DNA of 64,000 bases from an uncultured Enterobacteriaceae bacterium. GTDB lineage: Bacteria > Pseudomonadota > Gammaproteobacteria > Enterobacterales > Enterobacteriaceae. Below, one piece after another: positions 11,565-19,398 of the stretch (its first letter is position 1; each line of letters starts with the position of its first letter). The stretch is from NCBI GenBank assembly GCA_945271245.1, contig CALYPF010000001.1, forward strand, positions 1 through 64,000. The letters are read 5' to 3'. A program made the position numbers and the translations under genes. Under the pieces are notes generated by a model. The model saw only the letters and a list, made by a program, of their open reading frames with translations. It was not told where the DNA came from and did no database searches.

Positions 11565-12467
11565 ATGGCTTATCAATCTCAGGATGTCATTCGCCGCTCC
11601 GCCACAAACGGATTTACACCGGCACCCCAGGCGCGCAGCCATCAGGAACCGGTTGCGAAGCTTATCGACGTTACGACCTGTATCGGCTGCAAGGCCTGCC
11701 AGGTCGCGTGCTCTGAGTGGAACGACATCCGCGATCGGGTAGGACACAACGTGGGGGTATATGATAACCCGGCGGATCTTACTGCCCAATCCTGGACCAT
11801 CATGCGTTTTTCCGAGGTTGAGGAGAACGGCAAGCTGGAATGGCTGATTCGTAAAGATGGGTGCATGCACTGCGCTGACCCGGGCTGTTTAAAGGCGTGT
11901 CCTTCATCTGGCGCTATCATTCAATATGCTAACGGCATAGTAGATTTCCAGTCAGAGCACTGCATCGGCTGCGGATACTGCATCGCGGGCTGCCCGTTTG
12001 ACGTACCGCGTCTTAACCCGGAAGATAATCGCGTCTATAAATGCACACTGTGTGTCGATCGCGTTAATGTTGGTCAAGAACCGGCCTGCGTGAAAACTTG
12101 CCCTACCGGTGCCATTCACTTTGGCACTAAAGAGGACATGACTACGCTCGCCGGCGAGCGGGTGGCGGAGCTAAAAACCCGCGGCTACGATAACGCAGGC
12201 TTGTACGACCCGGCGGGCGTAGGAGGAACGCATGTCATGTACGTATTGCATCATGCCGATAAACCAACGCTGTATCACGGCTTGCCGGAGAACCCGGAAA
12301 TTAGCCAAACGGTAAAATTCTGGAAAGGTATCTGGAAGCCGCTTGCCGCCGTAGGTTTTGCCGCAACCTTTGCTGCCAGCATCTTCCACTATGTTGGCAT
12401 TGGGCCTAACCGACCGGATGAAGAAGACGATAATCTCCACAATGAAAGAGACGAGGTGCGTAAATGA
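11565..12467 (+). CDS. fdoH: FdoH, formate dehydrogenase-O iron-sulfur subunit
   Basis: A 300-residue protein, the same length as the E. coli protein. It relays electrons from FdoG to the cytochrome b subunit. Four ferredoxin-type cysteine groups are visible: C39/42/45/49, C100/103/108/112, C133/136/139/143 and C160/163/175/179, enough for four [4Fe-4S] clusters. One C-terminal membrane helix lies at about residues 257-279 ([20 protein letters not shown]), anchoring it on the periplasmic side. There is no signal peptide; the family is exported together with FdoG by the Tat system. It starts 12 bases after fdoG, with a GGAG site, and its last codons overlap fdoI (ATGA). Confidence 0.96.
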   Translation: MAYQSQDVIRRSATNGFTPAPQARSHQEPVAKLIDVTTCIGCKACQVACSEWNDIRDRVGHNVGVYDNPADLTAQSWTIMRFSEVEENGKLEWLIRKDGCMHCADPGCLKACPSSGAIIQYANGIVDFQSEHCIGCGYCIAGCPFDVPRLNPEDNRVYKCTLCVDRVNVGQEPACVKTCPTGAIHFGTKEDMTTLAGERVAELKTRGYDNAGLYDPAGVGGTHVMYVLHHADKPTLYHGLPENPEISQTVKFWKGIWKPLAAVGFAATFAASIFHYVGIGPNRPDEEDDNLHNERDEVRK

Positions 12468-13099
12468 AACGTCGTGATACCCTCGTGCGCTATACCGCGC
12501 CGGAACGTATTAACCACTGGGTTACCGCGTTCTGCTTTTTGCTCGTTGCCGTCAGCGGGTTGGGGTTCTTTTTCCCTTCATTTAACTGGCTGATGTATAT
12601 CTTAGGCACACCGCAGCTTGCCCGCATTCTTCATCCATTCATCGGTGTGGCGATGTTCGCCTCTTTCATCATCATGTTCTTTCACTACTGGCGTCATAAC
12701 TTGCCCAATCGCGAAGATATTGTGTGGGCAAAAAACATCCGCAAAATAGTGACGAATAAAGACGTCGGCGATATTGGGCGCTATAACCTTGGGCAGAAAT
12801 TTATCTTCTGGAGCGCTATTTTGCTACTGGCATTGTTGCTTATCAGCGGCATCATTATCTGGCGCCCTTGGTTTGCCCCTGCGTTCTCCATTCCAGTTGT
12901 CCGTTTTGGGCTTATGCTGCACTCCTTTGCAGGCGTGGGATTAATTATCATTATCATGATACATATCTATGCCGCACTGTGGGTTAAGGGCTCGGTTACC
13001 GCCATGGTTGAGGGCTGGGTTACCCGCCCATGGGCTAAAAAACATCATCCACGCTGGTACCGGGAAACGCAGGAAAAAGCGCAGAAACCGACAGACTGA
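12464..13099 (+). CDS. fdoI: FdoI, formate dehydrogenase-O cytochrome b556 subunit
   Basis: A 211-residue integral membrane protein with four hydrophobic helices, the same length as E. coli FdoI. It binds two b-type hemes and passes electrons to quinone. Candidate heme-ligand histidines sit in the helices: H18 (INHWV), the HP of ARILHPF, the H of the FFHYW segment and MIHIYAALW. It overlaps fdoH by four bases (ATGA), so the two are translationally coupled. It is the last gene of the fdoGHI operon; a hairpin follows 25 bases downstream. Confidence 0.95.
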   Translation: MKRRDTLVRYTAPERINHWVTAFCFLLVAVSGLGFFFPSFNWLMYILGTPQLARILHPFIGVAMFASFIIMFFHYWRHNLPNREDIVWAKNIRKIVTNKDVGDIGRYNLGQKFIFWSAILLLALLLISGIIIWRPWFAPAFSIPVVRFGLMLHSFAGVGLIIIIMIHIYAALWVKGSVTAMVEGWVTRPWAKKHHPRWYRETQEKAQKPTD

Positions 13100-13123
13100 T
13101 CCACTGGTAGCATTTTGACTTCT

Positions 13124-13146
13124 CAGGACGGGGGAAACCCCGCCTG
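13124..13146 (+). terminator. Probable terminator after fdoGHI
   Basis: CGGGG-GAAA-CCCCG forms a hairpin with a GNRA tetraloop, extended by CAGG/CCTG with one bulged base. The following tract (TATTT) is short, so termination may be partial and allow some read-through to fdhE. Confidence 0.5.
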
Positions 13147-13343
13147 TATTTAGCCACGCACTATCCATCTGATTCCCCGTATTTTGACAAAGAAGCACCC
13201 GCCTCTCTTCTATCAAATAGGCTGCTTTATTGCCCTTGATTAGCGGTTTTCCTGCGATTCTTGTTATTATGGGCGCATCATGTGCCACACTTCGGATAAT
13301 GTGGAGGCGGTTATTCGGGCGATAACTCCCGGACACAATATCC

Positions 13344-13349
13344 TATAAT
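13344..13349 (+). promoter_or_regulatory. Possible -10 box for fdhE
   Basis: A perfect TATAAT 44 bases before the fdhE start, in a 294-base gap after fdoI. No good -35 hexamer is seen at 16-18 bases upstream, so the call is weak. Confidence 0.35.
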
Positions 13350-13393
13350 CCGCCTTTCGTTATGCTAACGCCCGGAGTTAAAAGGAAAACAGA

Positions 13394-14323
13394 ATGAGTA
13401 TTCGCATCATCCCGCAAGATAAGCTGACGAAGGGCGAAAAACAGGCTGGCGATACAATTCCGCCGCTGTTATTTCCTCGCTTAAAAAATCTTTATAACCG
13501 CCGTGCAGAGCGCCTGCGCGAACTCGCGAATAATAATCCGCTGGGCGAATACCTGCGCTTTGCTGCACAAATCGCCCATGCGCAAGAAGTCGTACTTTAC
13601 GATCACCCACTAGAGATAGATTTGACGGCCCGCTTACAAGAAGCAGCTGAGCAGGGTAAGCCGCCGCTTGATATCCACGTAATACCACGCGATAAGCACT
13701 GGCACCGCCTGCTACATTCGCTTATCGCAGAATTGAAACCTGAAATGAGCGGCCCCGCGCTGGCTGTGATTGAAAATCTGGAAAAAGCCTCTGACCAGGA
13801 GCTGGAAGAGATGGCTGATACGCTTTTTAACGGAGATTTCAATCAGGTTAGTAGCGACAAAGCGCCTTTCATTTGGGCCGCGCTCTCTCTGTACTGGGCG
13901 CAAATGGCCAGTAAAATTCCCGGCAAAGCTCGCGCTGAATACGGTGAGCAGCGCCAATTCTGCCCGGTGTGCGGCAGTATGCCGGTTTCAAGCATGGTGC
14001 ATATAGGCACAACTAATGGCCTTCGTTATCTGCACTGTAATTTGTGTGAAACCGAATGGCACGTCGTGCGCGTGAAATGCAGCAATTGCGAACAAACGCG
14101 CGATCTTCATTACTGGTCACTAGAAAGTGAAGCCTCCGCCATTAAGGCCGAAAGCTGTGGCGACTGCGGTACGTATCTAAAAATCCTCTATCAGGAAAAG
14201 GATGCCGGTGTCGAAGCCGTCGCTGATGACCTGGCCTCACTGATGCTGGATGCCCGCATGGAGCAAGAAGGCTTTGCCCGTAGTAGCATCAACCCCTTCC
14301 TATTCCCAGGCGAAGGGGAGTAA
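13394..14323 (+). CDS. fdhE: FdhE, formate dehydrogenase accessory protein
   Basis: A 309-residue cytoplasmic protein, the same length as E. coli FdhE and very similar from the start ([11 protein letters not shown]). It is needed for the activity of the respiratory formate dehydrogenases FdnGHI and FdoGHI and binds their catalytic subunits before export. The C-terminal third carries four CxxC motifs (CPVC, CNLC, CSNC, CGDC), as expected for its rubredoxin-like iron sites. The start is preceded by AAAGGAAAACAG. The gene is downstream of fdoGHI in the same direction, after a 294-base gap, and ends at a strong hairpin. Confidence 0.96.
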   Translation: MSIRIIPQDKLTKGEKQAGDTIPPLLFPRLKNLYNRRAERLRELANNNPLGEYLRFAAQIAHAQEVVLYDHPLEIDLTARLQEAAEQGKPPLDIHVIPRDKHWHRLLHSLIAELKPEMSGPALAVIENLEKASDQELEEMADTLFNGDFNQVSSDKAPFIWAALSLYWAQMASKIPGKARAEYGEQRQFCPVCGSMPVSSMVHIGTTNGLRYLHCNLCETEWHVVRVKCSNCEQTRDLHYWSLESEASAIKAESCGDCGTYLKILYQEKDAGVEAVADDLASLMLDARMEQEGFARSSINPFLFPGEGE

Positions 14324-14333
14324 ATGTAAGCAT

Positions 14334-14353
14334 CCACCCGCGCATGCGGGTGG
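14334..14353 (+). terminator. Terminator hairpin after fdhE
   Basis: CCACCCGC-GCAT-GCGGGTGG is a perfect 8-bp stem with a 4-base loop, starting 10 bases after the fdhE stop and followed by AATTTAC. Strong stem, weak T tract. Confidence 0.65.
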
Positions 14354-14440
14354 AATTTACACCGACGATCGTAATACTCACATTGTCAGCCTCCTGGCCT
14401 GCCAGCGTACAAAACTCTGACACATACCGTTATCGCTAAA

Positions 14441-14500
14441 TGCACTTAATGCACTTAATGCACTTAATGCACTTAATGCACTTAATGCACTTAATGCACT
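14441..14500. repeat. 9-bp tandem repeat (TGCACTTAA), 6.7 copies
   Basis: Six perfect copies of TGCACTTAA followed by TGCACT, between the fdhE terminator and the selC promoter. The unit is three codons long, so frames stay open across it and give a meaningless repeating Ala-Leu-Ser peptide on the minus strand. Perfect arrays of this kind usually vary in copy number between strains by slippage. Confidence 0.9.
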
Positions 14501-14649
14501 GCAATAATAACGACCATAATTTGAGTACAAAGTGATTAAAAGCGCCTTATGCCCAGTTCTTTTGGCTATCTGAGTCCGTATCACCGACAGTGAGTTAAAG
14601 CAACGCACGTGCTGGTGTCGCTTTATTTATAATAAACCGACACGATTAT

Positions 14650-14677
14650 TTGGTTGTAGGGCGAAACCCGGTATAAT
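14650..14677 (+). promoter_or_regulatory. selC promoter
   Basis: TTGGTT (14650-14655) and a perfect TATAAT (14672-14677) are 16 bases apart. They are followed by a GC-rich discriminator (GCGGCCGCC) typical of growth-rate-controlled stable RNA promoters. Transcription would start about 23 bases before the mature tRNA. Confidence 0.7.
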
Positions 14678-14707
14678 GCGGCCGCCTCCATGTAGCAATG
14701 AAGGTAT

Positions 14708-14802
14708 GGAAGATCGTCGTCTCCGGTGAGGCGGCTGGACTTCAAATCCAGTTGGGGCCGCCAGCGGTCCCGGGCAGGTTCGACTCCTGTGATCTTCCGC
14801 CA
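14708..14802 (+). tRNA. selC: tRNA-Sec (UCA anticodon)
   Basis: A 95-base tRNA gene that appears the same as E. coli selC: an eight-pair acceptor stem (GGAAGATC...GATCTTCC), anticodon loop CTTCAAA with anticodon TCA, a very long variable arm, and an encoded GCCA end. It decodes UGA as selenocysteine with SelB, serving fdoG in this window. The 3' end is the attachment site of the genomic island to the right; integration keeps the tRNA intact. Confidence 0.98.
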
Positions 14803-14880
14803 ATTAGCCTCTACTGAACTCTCCCGGTGTCAACAAAACCCCTTTCAATCCCTTATATATAAAGCCTTCTTTGTATCCTG
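14794..14880 (+). other. Left attachment junction (attL) at the 3' end of selC
   Basis: CTTCCGCCA (14794-14802) is the 3' end of selC and recurs at 63913-63921. Similarity continues for about 85 bases beyond it (shared blocks include CTGAACTCTCCC, AATCCCTT and TTTGTATCCTG), at roughly three-quarters identity by eye. The P4-type integrase starts 220 bases further on. Together these define the left end of an island of about 49 kb. Confidence 0.8.
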
Positions 14881-14915
14881 GGGTCAACCAGCTTCAACCT
14901 GCATCAAGCAGTTTT

Positions 14916-14966
14916 TGGGGGTGCATTCGGGGGTGTCATTTTCCTCTTAGAATATTAGCACCCCCA
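14916..14966. promoter_or_regulatory. G-tract inverted repeat between attL and int
   Basis: TGGGGGTGC (14916-14924) and GCACCCCCA (14958-14966) are a perfect 9-bp inverted repeat; similar GGGGTG tracts also occur at about 14928 and 15025. Repeated short motifs next to the crossover are typical arm-type integrase or excisionase binding sites, but the role here is inferred. The sequence between them is AT-rich. Confidence 0.4.
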
Positions 14967-15100
14967 TAATGGTAAAAATGTGATATATAACAATGGGATT
15001 TAAAGACACCTTTGTTATACAAGGGGTGCGTTGGGGGTATCAGATTAGTTACTGGCGGAAATCCCCAGGAGGATGGATTCATCAAAAGCTGGAGAATGTC

Positions 15101-16291
15101 ATGGCGCTAACCGAAGTTAAAGTGAAAACCGCGAAGCCAAAAGAAAAGCCCTATAAGCTGGCTGATGGCGGCGGTATGTACCTGCTGATTAACGCTAATG
15201 GTTCCAAATACTGGCGAATGAAGTACCGCTTCGCCGGTAAAGAAAAGATGCTGTCTATTGGCGTCTACCCCGATGTTTCACTGGCCGATGCGCGCGAAAA
15301 GCGCAGCGAAGCTAGAAAAATTCTTGCTGCGGGAAGCGATCCGAGCGAAGTAAAGAAAGAAGAGAAAGTGGCCCAGCAAATGAGCCTGAAAAACACTTTC
15401 GAGGCGGTTGCTCGCGAGTGGCATCAGACCAAAGCCGATCGCTGGTCATTACGCTATCGTGATGAAATCATCGATACCTTTGAAAAAGATATCTTCCCCT
15501 ATATCGGCAAACGTCCTATAGCTGAAATCAAACCAATGGAACTACTTGAAGCACTACGTAAAATGGAGAAACGCGGAGCGCTGGAGAAAATGCGCAAGGT
15601 TCGTCAGCGCTGTGGCGAGGTGTTCCGCTATGCAATTGTCACAGGCAGGGCCGACTACAACCCCGCTCCCGACCTTGCCAGCGCATTAGCTACGCCGAAA
15701 AAAATACATTTCCCCTTCCTTACTGCCAATGAACTTCCCCACTTCCTCAACGATCTGGCGGGCTATACCGGCAGCGTTATCACGAAAACAGCGACTCAGA
15801 TCATTATGTTAACCGGTGTACGCACGCAAGAATTGCGTTTCGCACGCTGGGAGGATATCAATTTTGAAACAAAACTATGGGAGATCCCAGCGGAAGTAAT
15901 GAAAATGAAGCGGCCCCATATTGTGCCGCTCTCAGAGCAGGTTATCGCACTGTTTAAACAGCTTGAGCCGATATCAAAACATCACCAGCTGGTGTTTATT
16001 GGCAGGAATGATCCTCGTAAGCCGATCAGCAAGGAAAGCATCAATCAGGTCATTGAGTTGTTGGGGTATAAAGGCAGACTGACGGGGCATGGTTTTCGCC
16101 ACACGATGAGCACCATCCTGCATGAACAGGGCTTTAGCTCTGCGTGGATCGAAATGCAACTCGCGCATGTGGATAAAAACAGCATTCGTGGCACATACAA
16201 CCATGCACAGTATCTGGATGGGCGGCGGGAAATGATGCAGTGGTACGCTGATTATATTGGTAAATTGGAAGGTACAAATACCGCAGCATAA
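15101..16291 (+). CDS. int: P4-type tyrosine recombinase (island integrase)
   Basis: A 396-residue integrase. The frame is open upstream, but ATG 15101 (MALTEVKVKTAKP) has GGAG six bases before it and gives the standard family N-terminus. The N-terminal arm-binding domain carries the KPYKLADGGGMYL motif of P4-like integrases. Catalytic residues of the tyrosine recombinases are visible: Arg at about 240 (TGVRTQELR), HxxR at about 330 (HGFRH) and Tyr at about 365 (GTYNHAQYL). It integrates and excises DNA at the selC 3' end and is the only complete recombinase gene in the window. It sits 298 bases from the tRNA in the same direction and ends at a strong terminator. Confidence 0.95.
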   Translation: MALTEVKVKTAKPKEKPYKLADGGGMYLLINANGSKYWRMKYRFAGKEKMLSIGVYPDVSLADAREKRSEARKILAAGSDPSEVKKEEKVAQQMSLKNTFEAVAREWHQTKADRWSLRYRDEIIDTFEKDIFPYIGKRPIAEIKPMELLEALRKMEKRGALEKMRKVRQRCGEVFRYAIVTGRADYNPAPDLASALATPKKIHFPFLTANELPHFLNDLAGYTGSVITKTATQIIMLTGVRTQELRFARWEDINFETKLWEIPAEVMKMKRPHIVPLSEQVIALFKQLEPISKHHQLVFIGRNDPRKPISKESINQVIELLGYKGRLTGHGFRHTMSTILHEQGFSSAWIEMQLAHVDKNSIRGTYNHAQYLDGRREMMQWYADYIGKLEGTNTAA

Positions 16292-16294
16292 AAG

Positions 16295-16328
16295 CTCAGC
16301 CCCTTAATGGGCTGAGTTCCAGTGTGTT
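16295..16328 (+). terminator. Rho-independent terminator after int
   Basis: CTCAGCCC-CTTAAT-GGGCTGAG is an 8-bp perfect stem four bases after the int stop, followed by TTCCAGTGTGTTTTTTC. A convincing intrinsic terminator. Confidence 0.8.
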
Positions 16329-16460
16329 TTTTCTTTTTGTAAGCCTATGTTTTTCTATCAGATGCAGATGTCAGGGTAGCATAATTCCATTGAATTTTTC
16401 CTTATCAAGGTCAAGAACAGGCTGAATAGGATCACTACCGTAAATAGATGGCAAGGTTTT

Positions 16461-16490
16461 GGTTATGGTTATGGTTATGGTTATGGTTAT
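16461..16490. repeat. Hexamer tandem repeat GGTTAT, five copies
   Basis: Five perfect GGTTAT units 55 bases beyond the hsdS stop, in the gap between the convergent int and hsdS genes. It is outside any gene I accept. Copy number is likely to vary between isolates. Confidence 0.85.
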
Positions 16491-16544
16491 GGTGAGCGAG
16501 GCACAATGCAGATCTGGAATGCGCCTCGCAAAACACGCCGGGGA

Positions 16545-17771
16545 TTATTTGACCGTGACCTGACCGTTCATAAGCAGGGGGAGGAGCCAGTCACGAAGTT
16601 TTATTAGAGATTGATTTTCAAGGCTACGCGTGAAAATCATTTTATTGTATTCTGAGACGATAGCGTCATATCGTTCCAGTAATTCGAGTTCAGGGCAAAC
16701 GACTTGCAGCGAATGTAAATCATCTTTTGTAATAGAACCAAATGTTGTCCCTTCCGCATTGCGACGATCAAATACCTGTTTGAAATACTTCATCACGTAG
16801 AATAAAAAACCATCGGAGCGACTTTTGCTGTTTAATGCCGCGAGCCCTCGTCCAATACAACAATCGTCATTGGCAATATTCATATCACCGACAGGTGCAC
16901 GAACACTAAGTAAAATATCCCCTTTTCTCGCCATTCTCACAGGTGATGTTGTGTACTTGCGGGGAGTTGGGAAAAGCCAGCCAAAGTCTGTTGAACCTTG
17001 GAAAAATAGCGTTCCAATCCCATCTTCGTTATAAGACGCCCCTGCTGGAGATTGCCCCATTGTGATATTCGCTATTTGAGACAGCGTTTGGACTGTCCAT
17101 CCCGCCGGGATTTCTCGTTTCAGCGTGGCATTATACTCCATCTTACCACCGGAGGCTTTATACGGCTTTCCGTTGCCATCAGGGAAATCAAACTGTACAA
17201 ACCAGTAGTCGTACAGCGTTTTCGCCATCGCTTCCAGTTCGGCGTTGATGTGACTGTTGAGGGCGATTTTCTTATCGATACTACCTAATAGATTCGCCAC
17301 CTTTTTCTGATCTTCAAGAGGCGGTATGCGAATTGGAAAATTGGGAAATTCACTTATCGAAAGACGATCTACAGTAGCGCCTGTAAGTGTATTTGCCTTT
17401 ATTGTCTGCTGGAATGCTGGCGACAAATATGCATATAAAACATATTCTGGTATAGCTTTTGCTTTATCGAACCTCAATAAGCCCATGCGTCGGCCAAGAC
17501 AGGCCCTTACGCCAGCAGGCATGAGTGCCGCCTCACCAAGTCTGGTTTCGTAAGAGAAAAGAAGATCACTCTCTTCAGGTGTAACTCTTTTGGTCCATTT
17601 TTTAAAATCTTCCTCGCTTAAAAATGCTGACTTCGTAAGATCCAATCTCCCCTTATCCAAGCTTGAGATACTTAGGAAATATGGGCCGGAAGGAAGTTTT
17701 TTAGGTGTTGCATGTGGTCCATCAAAAACTTCAGCAATTGCTCCAATAGTAGTCATATAACTATGCGTCAT
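16545..17771 (-). CDS. hsdS: Type I restriction-modification specificity subunit HsdS
   Basis: A 408-residue HsdS with the usual layout: a first target-recognition domain (about residues 1-150), a central conserved helix (IPPLEDQKKVANLLGSID, then IALNSHINAELEAMAKTLYDYWFVQFDF), a second recognition domain (about 225-370) and a distal conserved helix near the end. It sets the bipartite DNA sequence recognised by the HsdM methylase and HsdR nuclease. The recognition sequence cannot be predicted by eye. The start overlaps the end of hsdM by 11 bases, so translation is coupled; a second ATG six codons in is possible. It is the last gene of the hsdR-hsdM-hsdS operon. Confidence 0.93.
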   Translation of the reverse strand: MTHSYMTTIGAIAEVFDGPHATPKKLPSGPYFLSISSLDKGRLDLTKSAFLSEEDFKKWTKRVTPEESDLLFSYETRLGEAALMPAGVRACLGRRMGLLRFDKAKAIPEYVLYAYLSPAFQQTIKANTLTGATVDRLSISEFPNFPIRIPPLEDQKKVANLLGSIDKKIALNSHINAELEAMAKTLYDYWFVQFDFPDGNGKPYKASGGKMEYNATLKREIPAGWTVQTLSQIANITMGQSPAGASYNEDGIGTLFFQGSTDFGWLFPTPRKYTTSPVRMARKGDILLSVRAPVGDMNIANDDCCIGRGLAALNSKSRSDGFLFYVMKYFKQVFDRRNAEGTTFGSITKDDLHSLQVVCPELELLERYDAIVSEYNKMIFTRSLENQSLIKLRDWLLPLLMNGQVTVK

Positions 17772-19398
17772 ACTTCAGCCCCGCCATCTGCTTCTTAATC
17801 TCCGCTTCCAGCTCGCGCGACTGGCTAAACAAACTCTCCAGATTCTCCGTAAACCCCTTCATCTTTGCGGCAAACTGTTCCGGCGTCATATCGGCGTATT
17901 CAATTTTCACATCAAAATACTGCCCGGCGCTGAACGAGTAATTTTTCGCGGCGATGTCGTCATAGCTGACCACCACCGAGAAATCCTCTTCGCTCCACTT
18001 ATTGTTGAACACTTCGCAGATACGCTGCTCTTCTTCTTCGGTCAGTACCGTTTTCTGGTTTTTGCCGTCTTTGACTTTTTCACCTAAATTCGAGGCGTCG
18101 ATCAGCACAACTTTCTCTTTGTTGCTGGCATCAATAAACAGGATCGACACGTTGGTGCCTGTGGTGGCGAAGATATTCGATGGCATGGAGACCACGCCCG
18201 CCAGCATTTTGTTTTTTACCAGATGCTCGCGAATACCTTTATCAATGCCGGACTGGGCGGTGATAAAGCCGGTCGGCACCACCACTGCTGCCTTGCCACC
18301 CGGCTTCAGTGAGAAAATGATGTGCTGCAGGAACAACTGGTAAATCTCCATTTTGTCCCTGGTTTTAGGTTTAATTTTCGGGATCCCGGCAAAGAAGCGT
18401 TGCTGATTTTCCTTGCTGTCCAGCGAGTCACGGAAGTCGCTGAAATCCATCTTAAACGGCGGATTAGAGACGATGTAGTCAAAGCGTTTCAGCGCACTGC
18501 CGTCCTTATGGAACGGATGCAGAATAGTGTTGCCCTGGATAACGTTGAGAATCGAATGCACCAGATTATTGAGGATCAGGTTCAGGCGCAGCAGGCTGGA
18601 GGATTTCTGCGAAATATCCTGCGCAAAGATGCTGCAACGATCTTCCCCGATGGCGTGCGCCACGTTCATCAGCAGCGTACCGGAACCGGCGGACGGGTCG
18701 TAACAGCTTACATCGCGTACCACGCCCTGCTGCGCTTTCGGCACCAGGATTTCCGCCATGATGCGTGCCACGGCGTGGGGCGTGTAGTATTCAGCGTATT
18801 TGCCACCGGAGTTGCTGTTGTAGTCTTTGATCAGGTACTCAAAGATGGTGGCATAGAAGTCGAATTTCTGCGTGAAGATACGTTCGAAGCTGAAATCGGC
18901 CAGTTTGTTGATGATGGCGCGGCAGAAGTCATCGCGCTTTGATTCATCGGCGATGTACTGGCTGAGGCGTTCAAACAGCACCACTTTAGCGCCACCGTCG
19001 GTTTTGACCGCGAAGACGTCGTTGTTGGTGGCGGCGATGTCCATCAGGGTGTCGTCAAAGGTGGTGGCGAAATTGGCCTCATTTTGACGATTGTATAAAT
19101 ACTGAATGAAGTGATGCGGCTTCAGACGCGCGGTGTCGGCGCTCATCTTCAGTTGCAGCTTATCCCGCTGTTCTTCACTCATCTGATTGAGTGCGACTTC
19201 CCATTTTTTGGCGTTGGCGATGCTTATATCCACCTTTTTGGCTTCAAAGGCGAATTTGTCGTTCAGGAATTTGTACAGGAATGCCTGAGTGATGATTTTG
19301 AATTCGTTACCGTCGTTGCCCAGACCGTAGTTAGCACAAATGCTTTTCAGGCTGTCGATCAGGGTTTTGGTTTTATCTCTAAATTCCAGTTCTACCAC
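17761..19398 (-). CDS. hsdM: Type I restriction-modification methyltransferase HsdM
   Basis: A 545-residue N6-adenine methyltransferase. An SAM-binding motif lies at about residue 238 (DPSAGSGTLL) and the catalytic NPPF motif at about 312 (IVSNPPFKMDF). Two copies with one HsdS methylate the recognition sequence and protect host DNA. The start is a GTG at 19398 with GGAG seven bases upstream, overlapping the hsdR end by seven bases. The C-terminal region (about residues 500-545) is helical and charged, as expected for contact with HsdS. Composition matches hsdR. Confidence 0.95.
   Translation of the reverse strand: MVELEFRDKTKTLIDSLKSICANYGLGNDGNEFKIITQAFLYKFLNDKFAFEAKKVDISIANAKKWEVALNQMSEEQRDKLQLKMSADTARLKPHHFIQYLYNRQNEANFATTFDDTLMDIAATNNDVFAVKTDGGAKVVLFERLSQYIADESKRDDFCRAIINKLADFSFERIFTQKFDFYATIFEYLIKDYNSNSGGKYAEYYTPHAVARIMAEILVPKAQQGVVRDVSCYDPSAGSGTLLMNVAHAIGEDRCSIFAQDISQKSSSLLRLNLILNNLVHSILNVIQGNTILHPFHKDGSALKRFDYIVSNPPFKMDFSDFRDSLDSKENQQRFFAGIPKIKPKTRDKMEIYQLFLQHIIFSLKPGGKAAVVVPTGFITAQSGIDKGIREHLVKNKMLAGVVSMPSNIFATTGTNVSILFIDASNKEKVVLIDASNLGEKVKDGKNQKTVLTEEEEQRICEVFNNKWSEEDFSVVVSYDDIAAKNYSFSAGQYFDVKIEYADMTPEQFAAKMKGFTENLESLFSQSRELEAEIKKQMAGLKYDA

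Noticed and set aside
14441..14500. CRISPR array
   Set aside because: Units are nine bases long and directly joined, with no spacers; no cas genes nearby.
14378..14608. 76-residue minus-strand frame with repeated Ala-Leu-Ser
   Set aside because: Produced only by the 9-bp tandem repeat, whose unit is a multiple of three; no ribosome site and no protein-like sequence.
14726..14950. 74-residue plus-strand frame overlapping selC
   Set aside because: It reads through the tRNA gene and attL; a chance frame.
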